Origin: Candidatus Bathyarchaeota archaeon
Lineage (GTDB): Archaea; Thermoproteota; Bathyarchaeia; Bathyarchaeales; Bathycorpusculaceae
Direction: 5' to 3'
NCBI GenBank assembly: GCA_018396955.1
Contig: JAGTQI010000009.1
Coordinates: 1-33,472, forward strand
Length of the DNA: 33,472 nt
Below the pieces are notes generated by a model. It had not been told where the DNA came from, searched no databases, and was given only the letters and a program-made list of their open reading frames with translations. Below are positions 1 to 8,537 of this stretch, piece after piece. The translations under genes were made by a program, and so were the position numbers. Each line of letters opens with the position of its first letter. Positions within the stretch are counted from its first letter, which is position 1.

Positions 1-1241
1 TCACCAGTCACCAGCTCTTTTACATACAGTCCTCCTTGACATCTAACCTTCAGTTCAGCCCTATTCGGCGACAACCTCTTAGCTTTAACCTCATATATGT
101 ACTTTTCCCGCGTTAAATCGGCCCGCCTGTGCAAAACACGCAATGGTGTTCTCTGCCTAATGATAGAGCCGCTGAGCTTTTCCTCTAACAGCTTTAAATC
201 CTCATCTGAAATTTCTTTTTCAAATTCCACAACGACGCGGTATTCTTTTTGTGCCGACTCCGCCTTCTTCAGCTTTCGCACAAAGTCCTTATCAACAAAA
301 TGGAGTTCTGAAACCTCAACCTTACCTTTTGCATGTGCATTTACAGCTTCTTCGATTTCTTTTAGATCTAAGATGCGTTTTCTCGGCTGTGCTATTTCTA
401 TGACGAAGGGTCTACCCTTTCCAAGCATGCGAGCGTCCACATCCTCTCTTCCAGAGGCATGAAATGATGTTTTAATGCCGCCAGTAGCCTTCAAAACGGG
501 TTCGCTTATTAGTTCCTCAACGGATTCCGGATACCTCCTTCCAGTCCAGTTGCACTTTTCGCATCCTTTCCCATAACAGTTGGTGCAGAACCACTTGGAC
601 TGGGGTAAGCCCCTAACAAGCTTCTTGTAGCGTCCAGCAATATAAAGGGGGTTAACTTGAACTTTTATTTCACTGGTCATGGGGTTTAGGAGCACAACAA
701 TGTCTGGTTTTCGGTGTTCCACTGGCTTTTGGCCGTATGTGGCGATTTTCTTGCCTAAGATTCTTCCAAATTCCAGCCTAATGTTTTCGCCGTATTCCAC
801 GTTAAAACGAGCCTTAAACTCGTCCTCGCGTTCCTCAACCTCCACTGGGAGTTCTATACCTACCAAAAAATTGCTGTACTCATATTCTCGCAGCTTCTCA
901 ACAGCCCTTTTTGCCAAATCATCAACAATTTCAAAACTGTTCTCACATAGAAAACAAGCCTTCGTCACTTCCTTCTCGGAAACACGTCTTCCCATTTTTT
1001 GAAGAGCATCCAACGCCTCTTCACAGAAGCCGTTTGTTGCAAGGATTTTGAGAATCCGTATCCCTTCGTCCTTTTTCGTTCGGACAAGGGCTTGGGCTTC
1101 CATTAAAAGAACAATTTTTATGGCTTTTCCTCTATCATCGTTTCCCATTCCATGTCCCAAAAAGGCGAATTGTCTACCCAAACAGCGGTCGCATAGAGGG
1201 TGTTTTTCAAGCATTTGTAGGGCTTTTTCTAATATCCCCAT
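1..1241 (-). CDS. pus10: tRNA pseudouridine synthase Pus10 (3' end outside window)
   Basis: Archaeal Pus10 makes pseudouridine 54 (and in some species 55) in the T-loop of tRNA. Read on the minus strand, the frame is open from 1241 through position 1, so the last residues are missing. The N-terminal part has a zinc-type cysteine set (CDRC near residue 19, then CTNC and CEKC after about residue 200). The catalytic aspartate lies in the signature GREDVDARMLG, and the C-terminal part has the typical LRVLHRRADLTREKY and VRCQGGLYVKEL stretches. ATG at 1241 is chosen because AAGGAG stands about 6 nt before it; an in-frame ATG at 1262 has no such site. It starts 36 nt after the srp54 stop, so the two are probably cotranscribed. 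Confidence 0.93.
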   Translation of the reverse strand, partial: MGILEKALQMLEKHPLCDRCLGRQFAFLGHGMGNDDRGKAIKIVLLMEAQALVRTKKDEGIRILKILATNGFCEEALDALQKMGRRVSEKEVTKACFLCENSFEIVDDLAKRAVEKLREYEYSNFLVGIELPVEVEEREDEFKARFNVEYGENIRLEFGRILGKKIATYGQKPVEHRKPDIVVLLNPMTSEIKVQVNPLYIAGRYKKLVRGLPQSKWFCTNCYGKGCEKCNWTGRRYPESVEELISEPVLKATGGIKTSFHASGREDVDARMLGKGRPFVIEIAQPRKRILDLKEIEEAVNAHAKGKVEVSELHFVDKDFVRKLKKAESAQKEYRVVVEFEKEISDEDLKLLEEKLSGSIIRQRTPLRVLHRRADLTREKYIYEVKAKRLSPNRAELKVRCQGGLYVKELVTG

Positions 1242-1277
1242 AAAAACTCCTTTTAGGCGCATATTTTCGCATGAGGC

Positions 1278-2612
1278 TTAGCCTACATCAACAGGCATTC
1301 CCTTTCCAAAGAAGGGGAGTCTCTTCTTCCTCCTCAAGGTTTTCAACATTTTCCGCATAAGAACATACTGTTTTAAAAGTTCCTTTACATCCTTTTCGCT
1401 GGTTCCAGAGCCGCGAGCCACACGTCTAATCCTTGAAGCATTAAAGATTTTGGGGTTCTCCCTCTCAGCCGGAGTCATCGATTGGATTATGACCCGCCAC
1501 TTTTCCAGTTTGTCTTCAGCCATGTCAAGCATTTCTTCAGGCACATTGTACGACATGCCGGGTAGCATCTTCAAGAGTTTGCGGAAAGGCCCAATGCCCT
1601 TCATGGCTTCAAACTGTTCATACATGTCCGTCAGCGTGAACCTGCCGCTTAAAATGGCCTTAGCCTTCTTCTCCGGAACCTTAATTTCGGCTTCGCGAAC
1701 CTTCTCGATAAGAGTTTCCAAATCGCCCATTCCCAACAATCTGCCAACAAATCGGGATGGAACAAAAGGCTCTATGTCCTCAACCTTTTCGCCGGTACTT
1801 ATGAACTTTATTGGTGCGCCGGTGGCTACAACAGCGGATAAGGCGCCTCCGCCTCTGGCAGAGCCGTCAAGCTTTGTTACAAGTATGGAACCTATAGATG
1901 TTGCCTCGTTGAAGGCTTTGGCTTGCACAAGGGCTTGCTGACCAATGGTTCCATCGATGACAAGCATAACCTCGTCCGGCTTGATTTTCTCCTCCAACAT
2001 CTTCATCTCCTTTATGAGTTCGCGCTCTTCTTTGTGACGCCCAGCCGTGTCAACTATGACTATGTCCCTGTCGCTGAGCTGCTTCAAACCTTCAAGTGCA
2101 ATTTTGACAGGATCCTTGGCTTTTGGGTCTCCGTAAATTGGCACATTAATTTTGTTAGCAAGTTGCTGAAGCTGGTCTAAGGCACCCGGTCGATAGGTGT
2201 CAGCACATATTAAGGCGGGTTTTAGGCCCCTTTTTTGGAAGTATCTTGCAAGCTTAGCCGCGGCGGTGGTTTTGCCAGAACCTTGAATGCCGACAAGCAT
2301 CAAAATTTTTCTTTTGCCAGGCTCAACCTTTAAAGGAACCGGCTTTTCGCCCAGAAAGCGAGTCAACTCCTCATAAACAACTTTAATTACATGCTCGCGG
2401 CGCGAAATTCCAGGAGGAACCTTCTCTTTGAGGGCTCTTTCCTCTATGCGTTTGGAAATATCCAAGACTAGTTGAACGTTCACGTCTGCCTGCAGAAGCG
2501 CCCGCTGCACATCCCTCACAAGCTCTTTAACGGCAACCTCATCGACAACGGCAACTCTGAAAAGCTTCCTTAAAGCATCATGAAGCGAAGCGCCAAGCCT
2601 CTCTAAAGCCAT
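1278..2612 (-). CDS. srp54: Signal recognition particle protein SRP54
   Basis: GTPase subunit of the signal recognition particle, which binds signal peptides on ribosomes and targets them to the SecYEG/Sec61 channel through its receptor FtsY. The 444-residue length is normal. Domain order is helical N domain (about 1-90), G domain with GIQGSGKTT at about 108-116, DTAGR at about 188-192 and TKLDG at about 246-250, then the methionine-rich M domain (about 300-444) that binds 7S RNA and signal peptide. The start ATG follows a GGAG. A TATA-like palindrome lies about 35 nt upstream, so it probably has its own promoter, with pus10 as the second gene. Confidence 0.97.
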   Translation of the reverse strand: MALERLGASLHDALRKLFRVAVVDEVAVKELVRDVQRALLQADVNVQLVLDISKRIEERALKEKVPPGISRREHVIKVVYEELTRFLGEKPVPLKVEPGKRKILMLVGIQGSGKTTAAAKLARYFQKRGLKPALICADTYRPGALDQLQQLANKINVPIYGDPKAKDPVKIALEGLKQLSDRDIVIVDTAGRHKEERELIKEMKMLEEKIKPDEVMLVIDGTIGQQALVQAKAFNEATSIGSILVTKLDGSARGGGALSAVVATGAPIKFISTGEKVEDIEPFVPSRFVGRLLGMGDLETLIEKVREAEIKVPEKKAKAILSGRFTLTDMYEQFEAMKGIGPFRKLLKMLPGMSYNVPEEMLDMAEDKLEKWRVIIQSMTPAERENPKIFNASRIRRVARGSGTSEKDVKELLKQYVLMRKMLKTLRRKKRLPFFGKGMPVDVG

Positions 2613-2642
2613 GATATTCTCCGGATTTAAGACCGCTTACAC

Positions 2643-2660
2643 GCTTAAATACATTTAAGC
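2643..2660 (-). promoter_or_regulatory. Palindromic TATA-like element upstream of srp54
   Basis: GCTTAAAT and ATTTAAGC form a perfect inverted repeat with a 2-nt centre. It lies in the 80-nt gap between the XPF gene and srp54, and its centre is about 40 nt before the srp54 ATG, the normal place for an archaeal TATA box. Being symmetric, it reads as a TATA-like box on both strands, but only srp54 is suitably placed. Confidence 0.5.
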
Positions 2661-2693
2661 ATTCGCCATAGTAGAGCTTGTGAAAGTGCATCA

Positions 2694-3362
2694 CTACTGT
2701 TGTTCTAATCCTGAATATTTTGTATCCAGAACCTCAACTATGGCTTGAACAGTCTTTTCACCCAATCCCTTAACGGATAACAGTTCCCTTTTTGAGGCTT
2801 GGAAAACTCGCCTCACGCTTCCAAAACGCCTTAAAAGTTCTTCTGCCCTTTCCGGACCTATCCTTGGTAGGCTCTGCACTGCGAGGAGTTGCCTCTGCCT
2901 AAGCGTGTAGGTTTTCGGCTTGTGTTTAACAGCTATCTTTCGCCTTTCCTCTTCTTGCAGTTTTTTGGCTAAAGCATATAAGAACATTGCTGTGTGCGCC
3001 TCGTTGGGGGTAAACACCACCGAGATATTATGGTCAGCCATAACCTTTGACAGTGCTCCCCAGAAGACTTGCGGAGTGCGAACATACTTTACGGCATTGG
3101 TAAAGTCTCCCTCAACAATGAGGCAGGCTTTTCCATAGGTTTTTGCAAGCCTATCAGCTTGCTCGAAAAGTCTGCCGTCGAAGACTGAGCGGAAAAAGTC
3201 ATGTAGCTCTTTCCTTTCAACAGCGTAGTCCTCAGCCACCACATAGTCCGCTGGGGCCAAAGTCTTCTCCACAACCTCACAGCCAAGCTCTCTCAAATGG
3301 TCTTTCACATCCATGCTCTCTCGAATGTCAGCGAACACTGTTATCTTAAACTCGTTTGACAC
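2694..3362 (-). CDS. xpf: XPF/ERCC4-family structure-specific nuclease, short form
   Basis: Nuclease that cuts 3' flaps and branched DNA; short archaeal forms work as dimers, often with PCNA. The N-terminal ERCC4 domain (about 1-140) shows ADIRE, then VERKELHDF with the ERK catalytic motif. The C-terminal part (about 160-215) has tandem helix-hairpin-helix motifs, LPRIGPERAEELLRRFG and VKGLGEKTVQAI. At 222 residues it matches the short crenarchaeal type without the SF2 helicase domain found in euryarchaeal Hef. The start is GTG; no ATG is available nearby. It is divergent from the XPD-type helicase, putting two repair proteins on one intergenic region. Confidence 0.93.
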   Translation of the reverse strand: MSNEFKITVFADIRESMDVKDHLRELGCEVVEKTLAPADYVVAEDYAVERKELHDFFRSVFDGRLFEQADRLAKTYGKACLIVEGDFTNAVKYVRTPQVFWGALSKVMADHNISVVFTPNEAHTAMFLYALAKKLQEEERRKIAVKHKPKTYTLRQRQLLAVQSLPRIGPERAEELLRRFGSVRRVFQASKRELLSVKGLGEKTVQAIVEVLDTKYSGLEQQ

Positions 3363-3486
3363 CGACTATGCCCTCAATCAATTAATGGCTTTGCGGAGAA
3401 CTTAAACCTAACATTTTCATAAGCGCTTAACTGAGCAAACTTCTTTTACCGCGAAAGACGCTAGTGGACTTAGTGAAGTTTAGCAA

Positions 3487-5577
3487 ATGCAAACAGTTTA
3501 CGTCTGCCGCCGATGCGGAAAAACTTATTCTGCCAGTGAATATTCGAGAAGCCACTTTTGTGAGAATTGTGGAACCCTTTTAATGAGTGCATCTGCATAT
3601 GGGGAAGTAGAAGAACGTTTTGAAGACTTGGTTAGGGAGTTCTTTCCGTACCAGAGTTTCCGCCCATTCCAGCTTAAAGCCATAAAATTTGCCTACCAAA
3701 CTTTCAAAGAAGGAAAAATTGGTTTGCTCTGCTCCCCATGCGGCACTGGAAAATCCATATCTGTTTTAACAGCCTTTTTCGCGGCTAGGGAACAAAATCC
3801 TTCAATTGGTAGGCTTCTAACTCTAACTAGAGCGAAAAATCAGCTTGAAATCTACTCAAGAGAGCTAAAAAACATAAAAGACCATTGTGGCGCAAGTTTT
3901 GCCGCAGCAATCTTCAAGAGTAAGAAGGAGATGTGTCCTCACGCCTTCGAAGACCCAAAGCTTAAGGACATAGCCTACAGGGACTTCCTCTATTACTGCA
4001 AGGGTATGAGGGAAGGCTTGTTCGGCAAAACGTGCGAGTATTATGAAAGAACATATGACGGATGGAAGCCAAGCTGGCAAGCCTACAACCTAGTGGGCAA
4101 AATAAAGAAAATTGGACCCCTACTGCCAGAGGAAACCTATGAAATATGCCGCGACGCAGAGCTATGCCCATATGAAGTCACAAAGATTCTAACGCGTTAC
4201 GCAGACATCGTTATTGGCAATTACAACTACATTCTGGTGGATGCCATACGAGGCTCCATTCTAGGAAAAGTGGGAATACGCATGAAGGCGGTTAACTGCG
4301 TCTTCGACGAGGCTCACAGCCTACCATACTATGCAAGCGGCTTATTTTCAGAAGAACTCTCATCAAGGTCTGTTAGAAGAGCCTACAAAGAAGTGAAAAA
4401 CTTCGAAATTGACGATTTAGGCTTTTTAGAGGCCTTATACAGCATTATGATGAATTTTGGGAAAAAAGTTTACAAAAACTATGGGTTGGACGTCGAACAA
4501 ATAATCGATGGAAAAGTACTTACCGAAACTTTAGCCGAGAAACTGGGAGTCAACCATGAAAAACTGGGCGAGATGCTGCAAGAGCTAGCTGACAAGGGTG
4601 AACAAATCCGCGTTAAAAGAAGCGAAATGGGAAAAAGCCCAGTATCATATCTTTCACGTTGTGTTGAGTTTCTCTCAAATTGGGTGGGTTTGACAGGTTC
4701 CAGCTACGTGCGGTATGTTAAGGTTGAAATGGACAGAGACCAGAAAAAGCGTGTAAGGCTTGGAATTAAGTGCCTTGACCCATCATTGGCGGCAGGTATA
4801 ATCAATGAACTCCGCTCCACCATACTTATGTCCGGCACTTTATGGAATATGGACTATTACATGGATGTCTTAGGTCTCGACAGAAGCCGCTGCCAAAGCC
4901 TGGAACTTCCAAACCCCTTCCCATCAAAGAATAGGCTTATACTTGTGGATGAAGCAGTTACAACAAAGTTTGAAAAACGCAACGAGATTCAGTGGAGACG
5001 CATAGCAGCCCATCTAAACCAAATAATCCAAAAGGTTGGTGGAAGAGTTGCCGTATACTTCCCATCATACGAAGTTATGAGAGAAATAGCCCAGCTAGCA
5101 AAACTGGAACAGCCACTTCTGGTAGAAGAAAAAAGAACAAAGATTCTTGATGTTCTAAAGTTTTTAGAAGAAAATGGAAGATGTGTCGTTTTTGGCGTGG
5201 CGAGAGGGAAAATAAGTGAGGGCGTTGACATGACAATGGAGGGGAAAAGCCTTCTCTCTGCAGTTATTATTGTTGGGCTGCCCTTCCCAAAAAAGACAGA
5301 GATTCAAGCAGCCCTACACAAGTACTTTAAACAAAAGTTTGGGGATAAAGCCATAGAATACACCAACAACATGCCATGTCTAAACGCCTTAGCTCAATCA
5401 GCCGGAAGACTCCTGCGCAGCCCAGAAGATAGAGGCATAATAATCATTATGGATAAGCGCGCTGTCGGGAAATTTAAACGGAAACTGCCAGAAGAGTGGC
5501 AAAAAGAGATGAAAGCTCATTTGCAGATAGAGAAAATCCTCGCAAGAATAGAGCAGTTTATGGCCAACAGCCTTTAG
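3487..5577 (+). CDS. XPD/Rad3-type DNA helicase with N-terminal zinc ribbon
   Basis: Superfamily 2 ATP-dependent helicase of the XPD/DinG group, 696 residues, expected to unwind DNA 5' to 3' in repair. A zinc ribbon (C7, C10, C25, C28) precedes the helicase. Walker A is SPCGTGKS at about 84-91 and the DEAH box is FDEAHSL near 273. Between them, Cys150, Cys171, Cys183 and Cys227 (in CPYE) are placed as expected for the XPD iron-sulphur cluster, although the spacing differs from Sulfolobus XPD. MSGTLWNMDYY and the C-terminal QSAGRLLRSPEDRG match later helicase motifs. The added zinc ribbon is not part of textbook XPD. A DinG-like relative remains possible, so I leave the symbol blank. Confidence 0.88.
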   Translation: MQTVYVCRRCGKTYSASEYSRSHFCENCGTLLMSASAYGEVEERFEDLVREFFPYQSFRPFQLKAIKFAYQTFKEGKIGLLCSPCGTGKSISVLTAFFAAREQNPSIGRLLTLTRAKNQLEIYSRELKNIKDHCGASFAAAIFKSKKEMCPHAFEDPKLKDIAYRDFLYYCKGMREGLFGKTCEYYERTYDGWKPSWQAYNLVGKIKKIGPLLPEETYEICRDAELCPYEVTKILTRYADIVIGNYNYILVDAIRGSILGKVGIRMKAVNCVFDEAHSLPYYASGLFSEELSSRSVRRAYKEVKNFEIDDLGFLEALYSIMMNFGKKVYKNYGLDVEQIIDGKVLTETLAEKLGVNHEKLGEMLQELADKGEQIRVKRSEMGKSPVSYLSRCVEFLSNWVGLTGSSYVRYVKVEMDRDQKKRVRLGIKCLDPSLAAGIINELRSTILMSGTLWNMDYYMDVLGLDRSRCQSLELPNPFPSKNRLILVDEAVTTKFEKRNEIQWRRIAAHLNQIIQKVGGRVAVYFPSYEVMREIAQLAKLEQPLLVEEKRTKILDVLKFLEENGRCVVFGVARGKISEGVDMTMEGKSLLSAVIIVGLPFPKKTEIQAALHKYFKQKFGDKAIEYTNNMPCLNALAQSAGRLLRSPEDRGIIIIMDKRAVGKFKRKLPEEWQKEMKAHLQIEKILARIEQFMANSL

Positions 5578-5643
5578 CATTTAGGGCTCTTGTCCGCAAG
5601 GTTTTTACATTTTCCCAACAGAACATTTAAAGAGGGTTAGATT

Positions 5644-6390
5644 TTGAGCGAAGAAATCAAAATTATTGAGAGGAAGGAGATTCCAAAAGAGGCTGTTATG
5701 ATTTTCGGCTTTCCAGATGTAGGATTAGTCGGTGTCATCGCAGCCTCCCACCTAATTTCAGAGTTGGGATTGGAGGAGGTTGCCTACATGGATTCAAGGC
5801 TTCTCCCCCCAGTGATAGTCTTACACGAGGGGCTACCGCATTCGCCCGTAAGGATTTTTGGAAACCACCGGATTCTCCTAGCAGTTTCAGAAACAGCCTT
5901 ACGGGAAGACCTAATCTACCCAATAATGCACACGCTAATCGACTGGGGAAAAGCTAAGGGGGTTACAATGATGATCTCGCTGAGCGGCATACCAGTTCAA
6001 GATAGACAAGACCTTGACGAATTGAGGGTTTTTGCAGCAGCCTCAAGTCCAGAAGTACTGAAAATGGTTCAAGATAAGGGCTTAGAAATTTTGAGGGAAG
6101 GCTACATGGTCGGCCCCCAAGCAGTTATGCTCCAACACTGTGCCACCCTTGGAGTGCCAGCTTTGACGCTTTTATCCCAATGCTTCTTTAATTACCCAGA
6201 CCCAGAAGCTGCAGCCAAAGCATTAGAACAACTAGCAAATCTAACGGGGGTAAAAGTGGACGTGTCGAAGCTTTTGGAAAAAGGCGAAGAGATACGCCTA
6301 AAAGCGAGGGACATGATGAAAAGAACACAGCAAGAACTAGCGAGAATGCGGAAAACACAGGAATACGACATACCATTATACATTTCATAG
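5644..6390 (+). CDS. PAC2 family protein (proteasome assembly chaperone-like, DUF75)
   Basis: Member of the archaeal family related to the eukaryotic proteasome assembly chaperone PAC2; the archaeal function is not established. The N-terminal signature MIFGFPDVGLVGVIAASHL and the following LLPPVIVLHEGLP match the family, and the 248-residue length is typical. The C-terminal 40 residues are charged and helical. The start is TTG at 5644, preceded by GAGGGT; no ATG lies before the conserved region. Only 8 nt separate it from the Hsp20 gene, so the two are probably cotranscribed. Confidence 0.85.
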   Translation: MSEEIKIIERKEIPKEAVMIFGFPDVGLVGVIAASHLISELGLEEVAYMDSRLLPPVIVLHEGLPHSPVRIFGNHRILLAVSETALREDLIYPIMHTLIDWGKAKGVTMMISLSGIPVQDRQDLDELRVFAAASSPEVLKMVQDKGLEILREGYMVGPQAVMLQHCATLGVPALTLLSQCFFNYPDPEAAAKALEQLANLTGVKVDVSKLLEKGEEIRLKARDMMKRTQQELARMRKTQEYDIPLYIS

Positions 6391-6398
6391 GAGGATTA

Positions 6399-6854
6399 AT
6401 GGAAATGTCAGAGCACAATCGAAGAAGGCGCTCAATCTCTGACATAATAGACGAGTATTTTGAAAACTTTGTAGCTTGGGCTGAAAGGGTAAGAGAAACC
6501 ATAATGGAAAGACCAAGCTGGAACTGCAGGACGTGCACCATGGAACCATTGCGGGAGGTAATGGTGACGACCGACGAGGTCATAGTGACTGTCGATTTGC
6601 CTTATGCGGAGCAGAACACAATAGAGGTTAAACCCATTGGCAAAGACACTATTGAGGTGTCGGCGAAAATGAGGCGGAAAATAAGCTTTGACGATTTTGG
6701 CATAACTCACCACAGAGGCGAGTTCCAAAGATTCCATTGCCAGACGCGAATACCTGTGCCCGTCTACATGGACCGCATGGAAATCCGATTCAAAAGAGGC
6801 ATACTGGAAATTCACTTACCGAGAAAGCATGAGTACGAGATTCCAATAGAATGA
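6399..6854 (+). CDS. Hsp20/alpha-crystallin small heat shock protein
   Basis: ATP-independent holdase that binds unfolding proteins. In its 151 residues there is a basic, helical N-terminal arm (about 1-45) with a CRTC pair. The alpha-crystallin domain (about 50-140) follows, with VIVTVDLPYAEQNTIEV, an F-R-F stretch before RIPVPV, and the closing GILEIHLP. The last residues EIPIE resemble the IxI tail that contacts a neighbouring subunit. The start ATG follows AGGAGG at good spacing; a second ATG lies two codons downstream. It is the last gene of the plus-strand run and converges on aIF5A across a spacer of about 350 nt. Confidence 0.9.
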   Translation: MEMSEHNRRRRSISDIIDEYFENFVAWAERVRETIMERPSWNCRTCTMEPLREVMVTTDEVIVTVDLPYAEQNTIEVKPIGKDTIEVSAKMRRKISFDDFGITHHRGEFQRFHCQTRIPVPVYMDRMEIRFKRGILEIHLPRKHEYEIPIE

Positions 6855-7204
6855 AGCCTCAGCTCTCCTCAGATTGTCGTCACAATTCAGACGGCTCTTC
6901 TCGCATCATCGGCTTCAAAAAGTTAAAGGCAAAACAGCCAAATAAGCTTAATGAAAACCTTAAAACAAAAAATGCCTAAAACTCTAGGTTAACCCCTTGA
7001 CTGCAGAAAGGGCAATACAATTAGCCATGTTCATCCTAATTCTCACAGCTTACGCAGATTAAGCGCTTGGGCAAGCTTCACCTACCCAAACGGAAACGTG
7101 ATCTTAGAGCTGCAGCAAGAGCCTTAAGCTGGACCGTCATCCTCCTAAACTTATACATAGGCATCAAAAAGCTTGACTGGGAATGGTGGTGGTAAACTAA
7201 AAGG
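6855..7204. other. Convergent spacer between hsp20 and aIF5A with broken small frames
   Basis: No intact gene was found. On the plus strand one frame (about 7001-7062) encodes a short hydrophobic stretch ending AMFILILTAYAD, then a stop. Another frame (about 7065-7196) encodes a basic run followed by SWTVILLNLYIGIKKLDWEW and a stop. They are in different frames and neither has a ribosome binding site. They could be the remains of a small membrane protein or chance. No tRNA-like or palindromic structure stood out. Confidence 0.3.
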
Positions 7205-7597
7205 CTATTTTGTTCTTACAATCTTAACCTTACCAAGTATCTTCCAGTATTCTATTTCAACGCCAGGAGACAGCTTAGCTTTAAGTTCCTCTTCCTCAGG
7301 ATGAGGCGCATCCAAATACTCGTATGTTTCCAAATCCATAATCTGGACGCTTGTAGGTGTAACTGCAAAAACTTGTCCGCTTCTTTTTTCAATTATTGGC
7401 ACCTCGGCTGTTGCATCTACCGGTTTAACAATGCTTCTTTTCACGCCGTCAAAAACGCCTATGGCAACTATCCGCGCCTTCGCGGAGCCATGCTTTCCCG
7501 GCTTGGACTTTGTTATCTCAACTATTCTGCATGGTTCGCCATCAACTATTAGGTAGCCGCCTTCCCGGAGGTTTCCAACATCAACAGGCTTGCTCAC
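7205..7597 (-). CDS. eif5a: Translation initiation factor 5A (aIF5A)
   Basis: Archaeal counterpart of eIF5A, which helps ribosomes through difficult peptide-bond steps and needs deoxyhypusine or hypusine on one lysine. That lysine is K35 in SKPGKHGSAK. The N-terminal SH3-like barrel and the C-terminal OB domain (about 70-130) are both present at the usual length of 130 residues. The start is GTG at 7597, with GGTGAT just before it. A TATA-like box lies about 35 nt upstream. The gene is divergent from nadK and convergent with hsp20. Confidence 0.96.
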   Translation of the reverse strand: MSKPVDVGNLREGGYLIVDGEPCRIVEITKSKPGKHGSAKARIVAIGVFDGVKRSIVKPVDATAEVPIIEKRSGQVFAVTPTSVQIMDLETYEYLDAPHPEEEELKAKLSPGVEIEYWKILGKVKIVRTK

Positions 7598-7628
7598 ACT
7601 ATCACCAGCTTAAACGTCCATCACAGCA

Positions 7629-7637
7629 ATTTTAAAC
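7629..7637 (-). promoter_or_regulatory. TATA box of aIF5A
   Basis: GTTTAAAAT on the minus strand, about 35 nt before the GTG start, at the expected distance for a short leader carrying the GGTGAT ribosome site. Confidence 0.5.
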
Positions 7638-7643
7638 AACACC

Positions 7644-7653
7644 CATATATAAG
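7644..7653 (+). promoter_or_regulatory. TATA box of nadK
   Basis: CATATATAAG lies about 40 nt before the nadK ATG. Transcription would begin near 7675, leaving a short leader that contains the GGGAG ribosome site. Confidence 0.6.
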
Positions 7654-7688
7654 TTGAGTTTAAAGATTTCGCTGTCGAAGGGAGTAAA

Positions 7689-8537
7689 ATGTTCAAAAGC
7701 GCCGGCATAGTGGCCCGCTACGACAAGCGAAACGCCATAAAACTCGCAGAAGACCTAGCAGCATACATAGAAAAAAAAGGGTTAGATGTTTACATCGAAG
7801 AAACTTTGAAAGGAAAATTGAAAAAAAGAGGAAACTTCCGCCCGCTGAAAGACATGAAAACAGACCTCATAGTAACGATTGGCGGGGATGGAACAATTTT
7901 AAGGACATGCGTTGCAATTCCAAAGCCTGAACCCCCAATCTTGGCAATTAACATGGGTGTTCGAGGCTTCTTAACAGAGGCTACACCTAAAGAGGCTTTT
8001 ACGGCTATTGAAAAATGCCTTAAAGGCGATTACATAATGGAGAAATGCGCAAAACTCGCCATAACAGCAAACAACGCAAAAATTCCAGACGCATTAAACG
8101 AGGTTCTCATAACCGCAGACGAGCCGGTAAAACTGCTATACGCCAAAGTTTCAAAAAATGACGGGCACATTTTAGACTGCCAAGCGGACGGGTTAATGGT
8201 GGCCACTCAAACCGGGTCAACGGGCTATTCGCTTTCAGCAGGCGGTCCAGTCCTAGACCCAAATGTTGATGCTTTTGTTTTAACGCCCATATGCTCTCTA
8301 AGTATTTTACGCTCAATAGTTTTTCCAAACGACTCAAAAATCACAGTGACCGTGTTAAGGCCTAAACGGGTTATGGTTGTTGTTGATGGAGCGTATAGAC
8401 ATGTTTTAGAATCTGAAAGTTCGTGCATAACAGTTACACGTTCAAAAAATGTGACAACCTTCATAAGGTTCCGGGAAAACTTCTACAATCGCTTGAGGAG
8501 TAGACTTATCTTCCGCGGGTTTGGAGGAAAAATCTAA
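7689..8537 (+). CDS. nadK: NAD kinase
   Basis: Phosphorylates NAD to NADP using ATP or polyphosphate. The GGDGT motif lies at about residues 65-69, and the second family block (NEVLITADEP, then ADGLMVATQTGSTGYSLSAG) at about 137-185. The 282-residue length is normal for archaeal forms. The ATG follows GGGAG. Its TAA stop at 8535-8537 overlaps the proposed first codon of NOB1, so nadK, nob1 and the next gene look like one operon. Confidence 0.95.
   Translation: MFKSAGIVARYDKRNAIKLAEDLAAYIEKKGLDVYIEETLKGKLKKRGNFRPLKDMKTDLIVTIGGDGTILRTCVAIPKPEPPILAINMGVRGFLTEATPKEAFTAIEKCLKGDYIMEKCAKLAITANNAKIPDALNEVLITADEPVKLLYAKVSKNDGHILDCQADGLMVATQTGSTGYSLSAGGPVLDPNVDAFVLTPICSLSILRSIVFPNDSKITVTVLRPKRVMVVVDGAYRHVLESESSCITVTRSKNVTTFIRFRENFYNRLRSRLIFRGFGGKI

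Noticed and set aside
1450-1941. A 163-codon plus-strand frame
   Set aside because: It lies wholly antisense to the highly conserved G and M domains of SRP54, with no ribosome site or family similarity.
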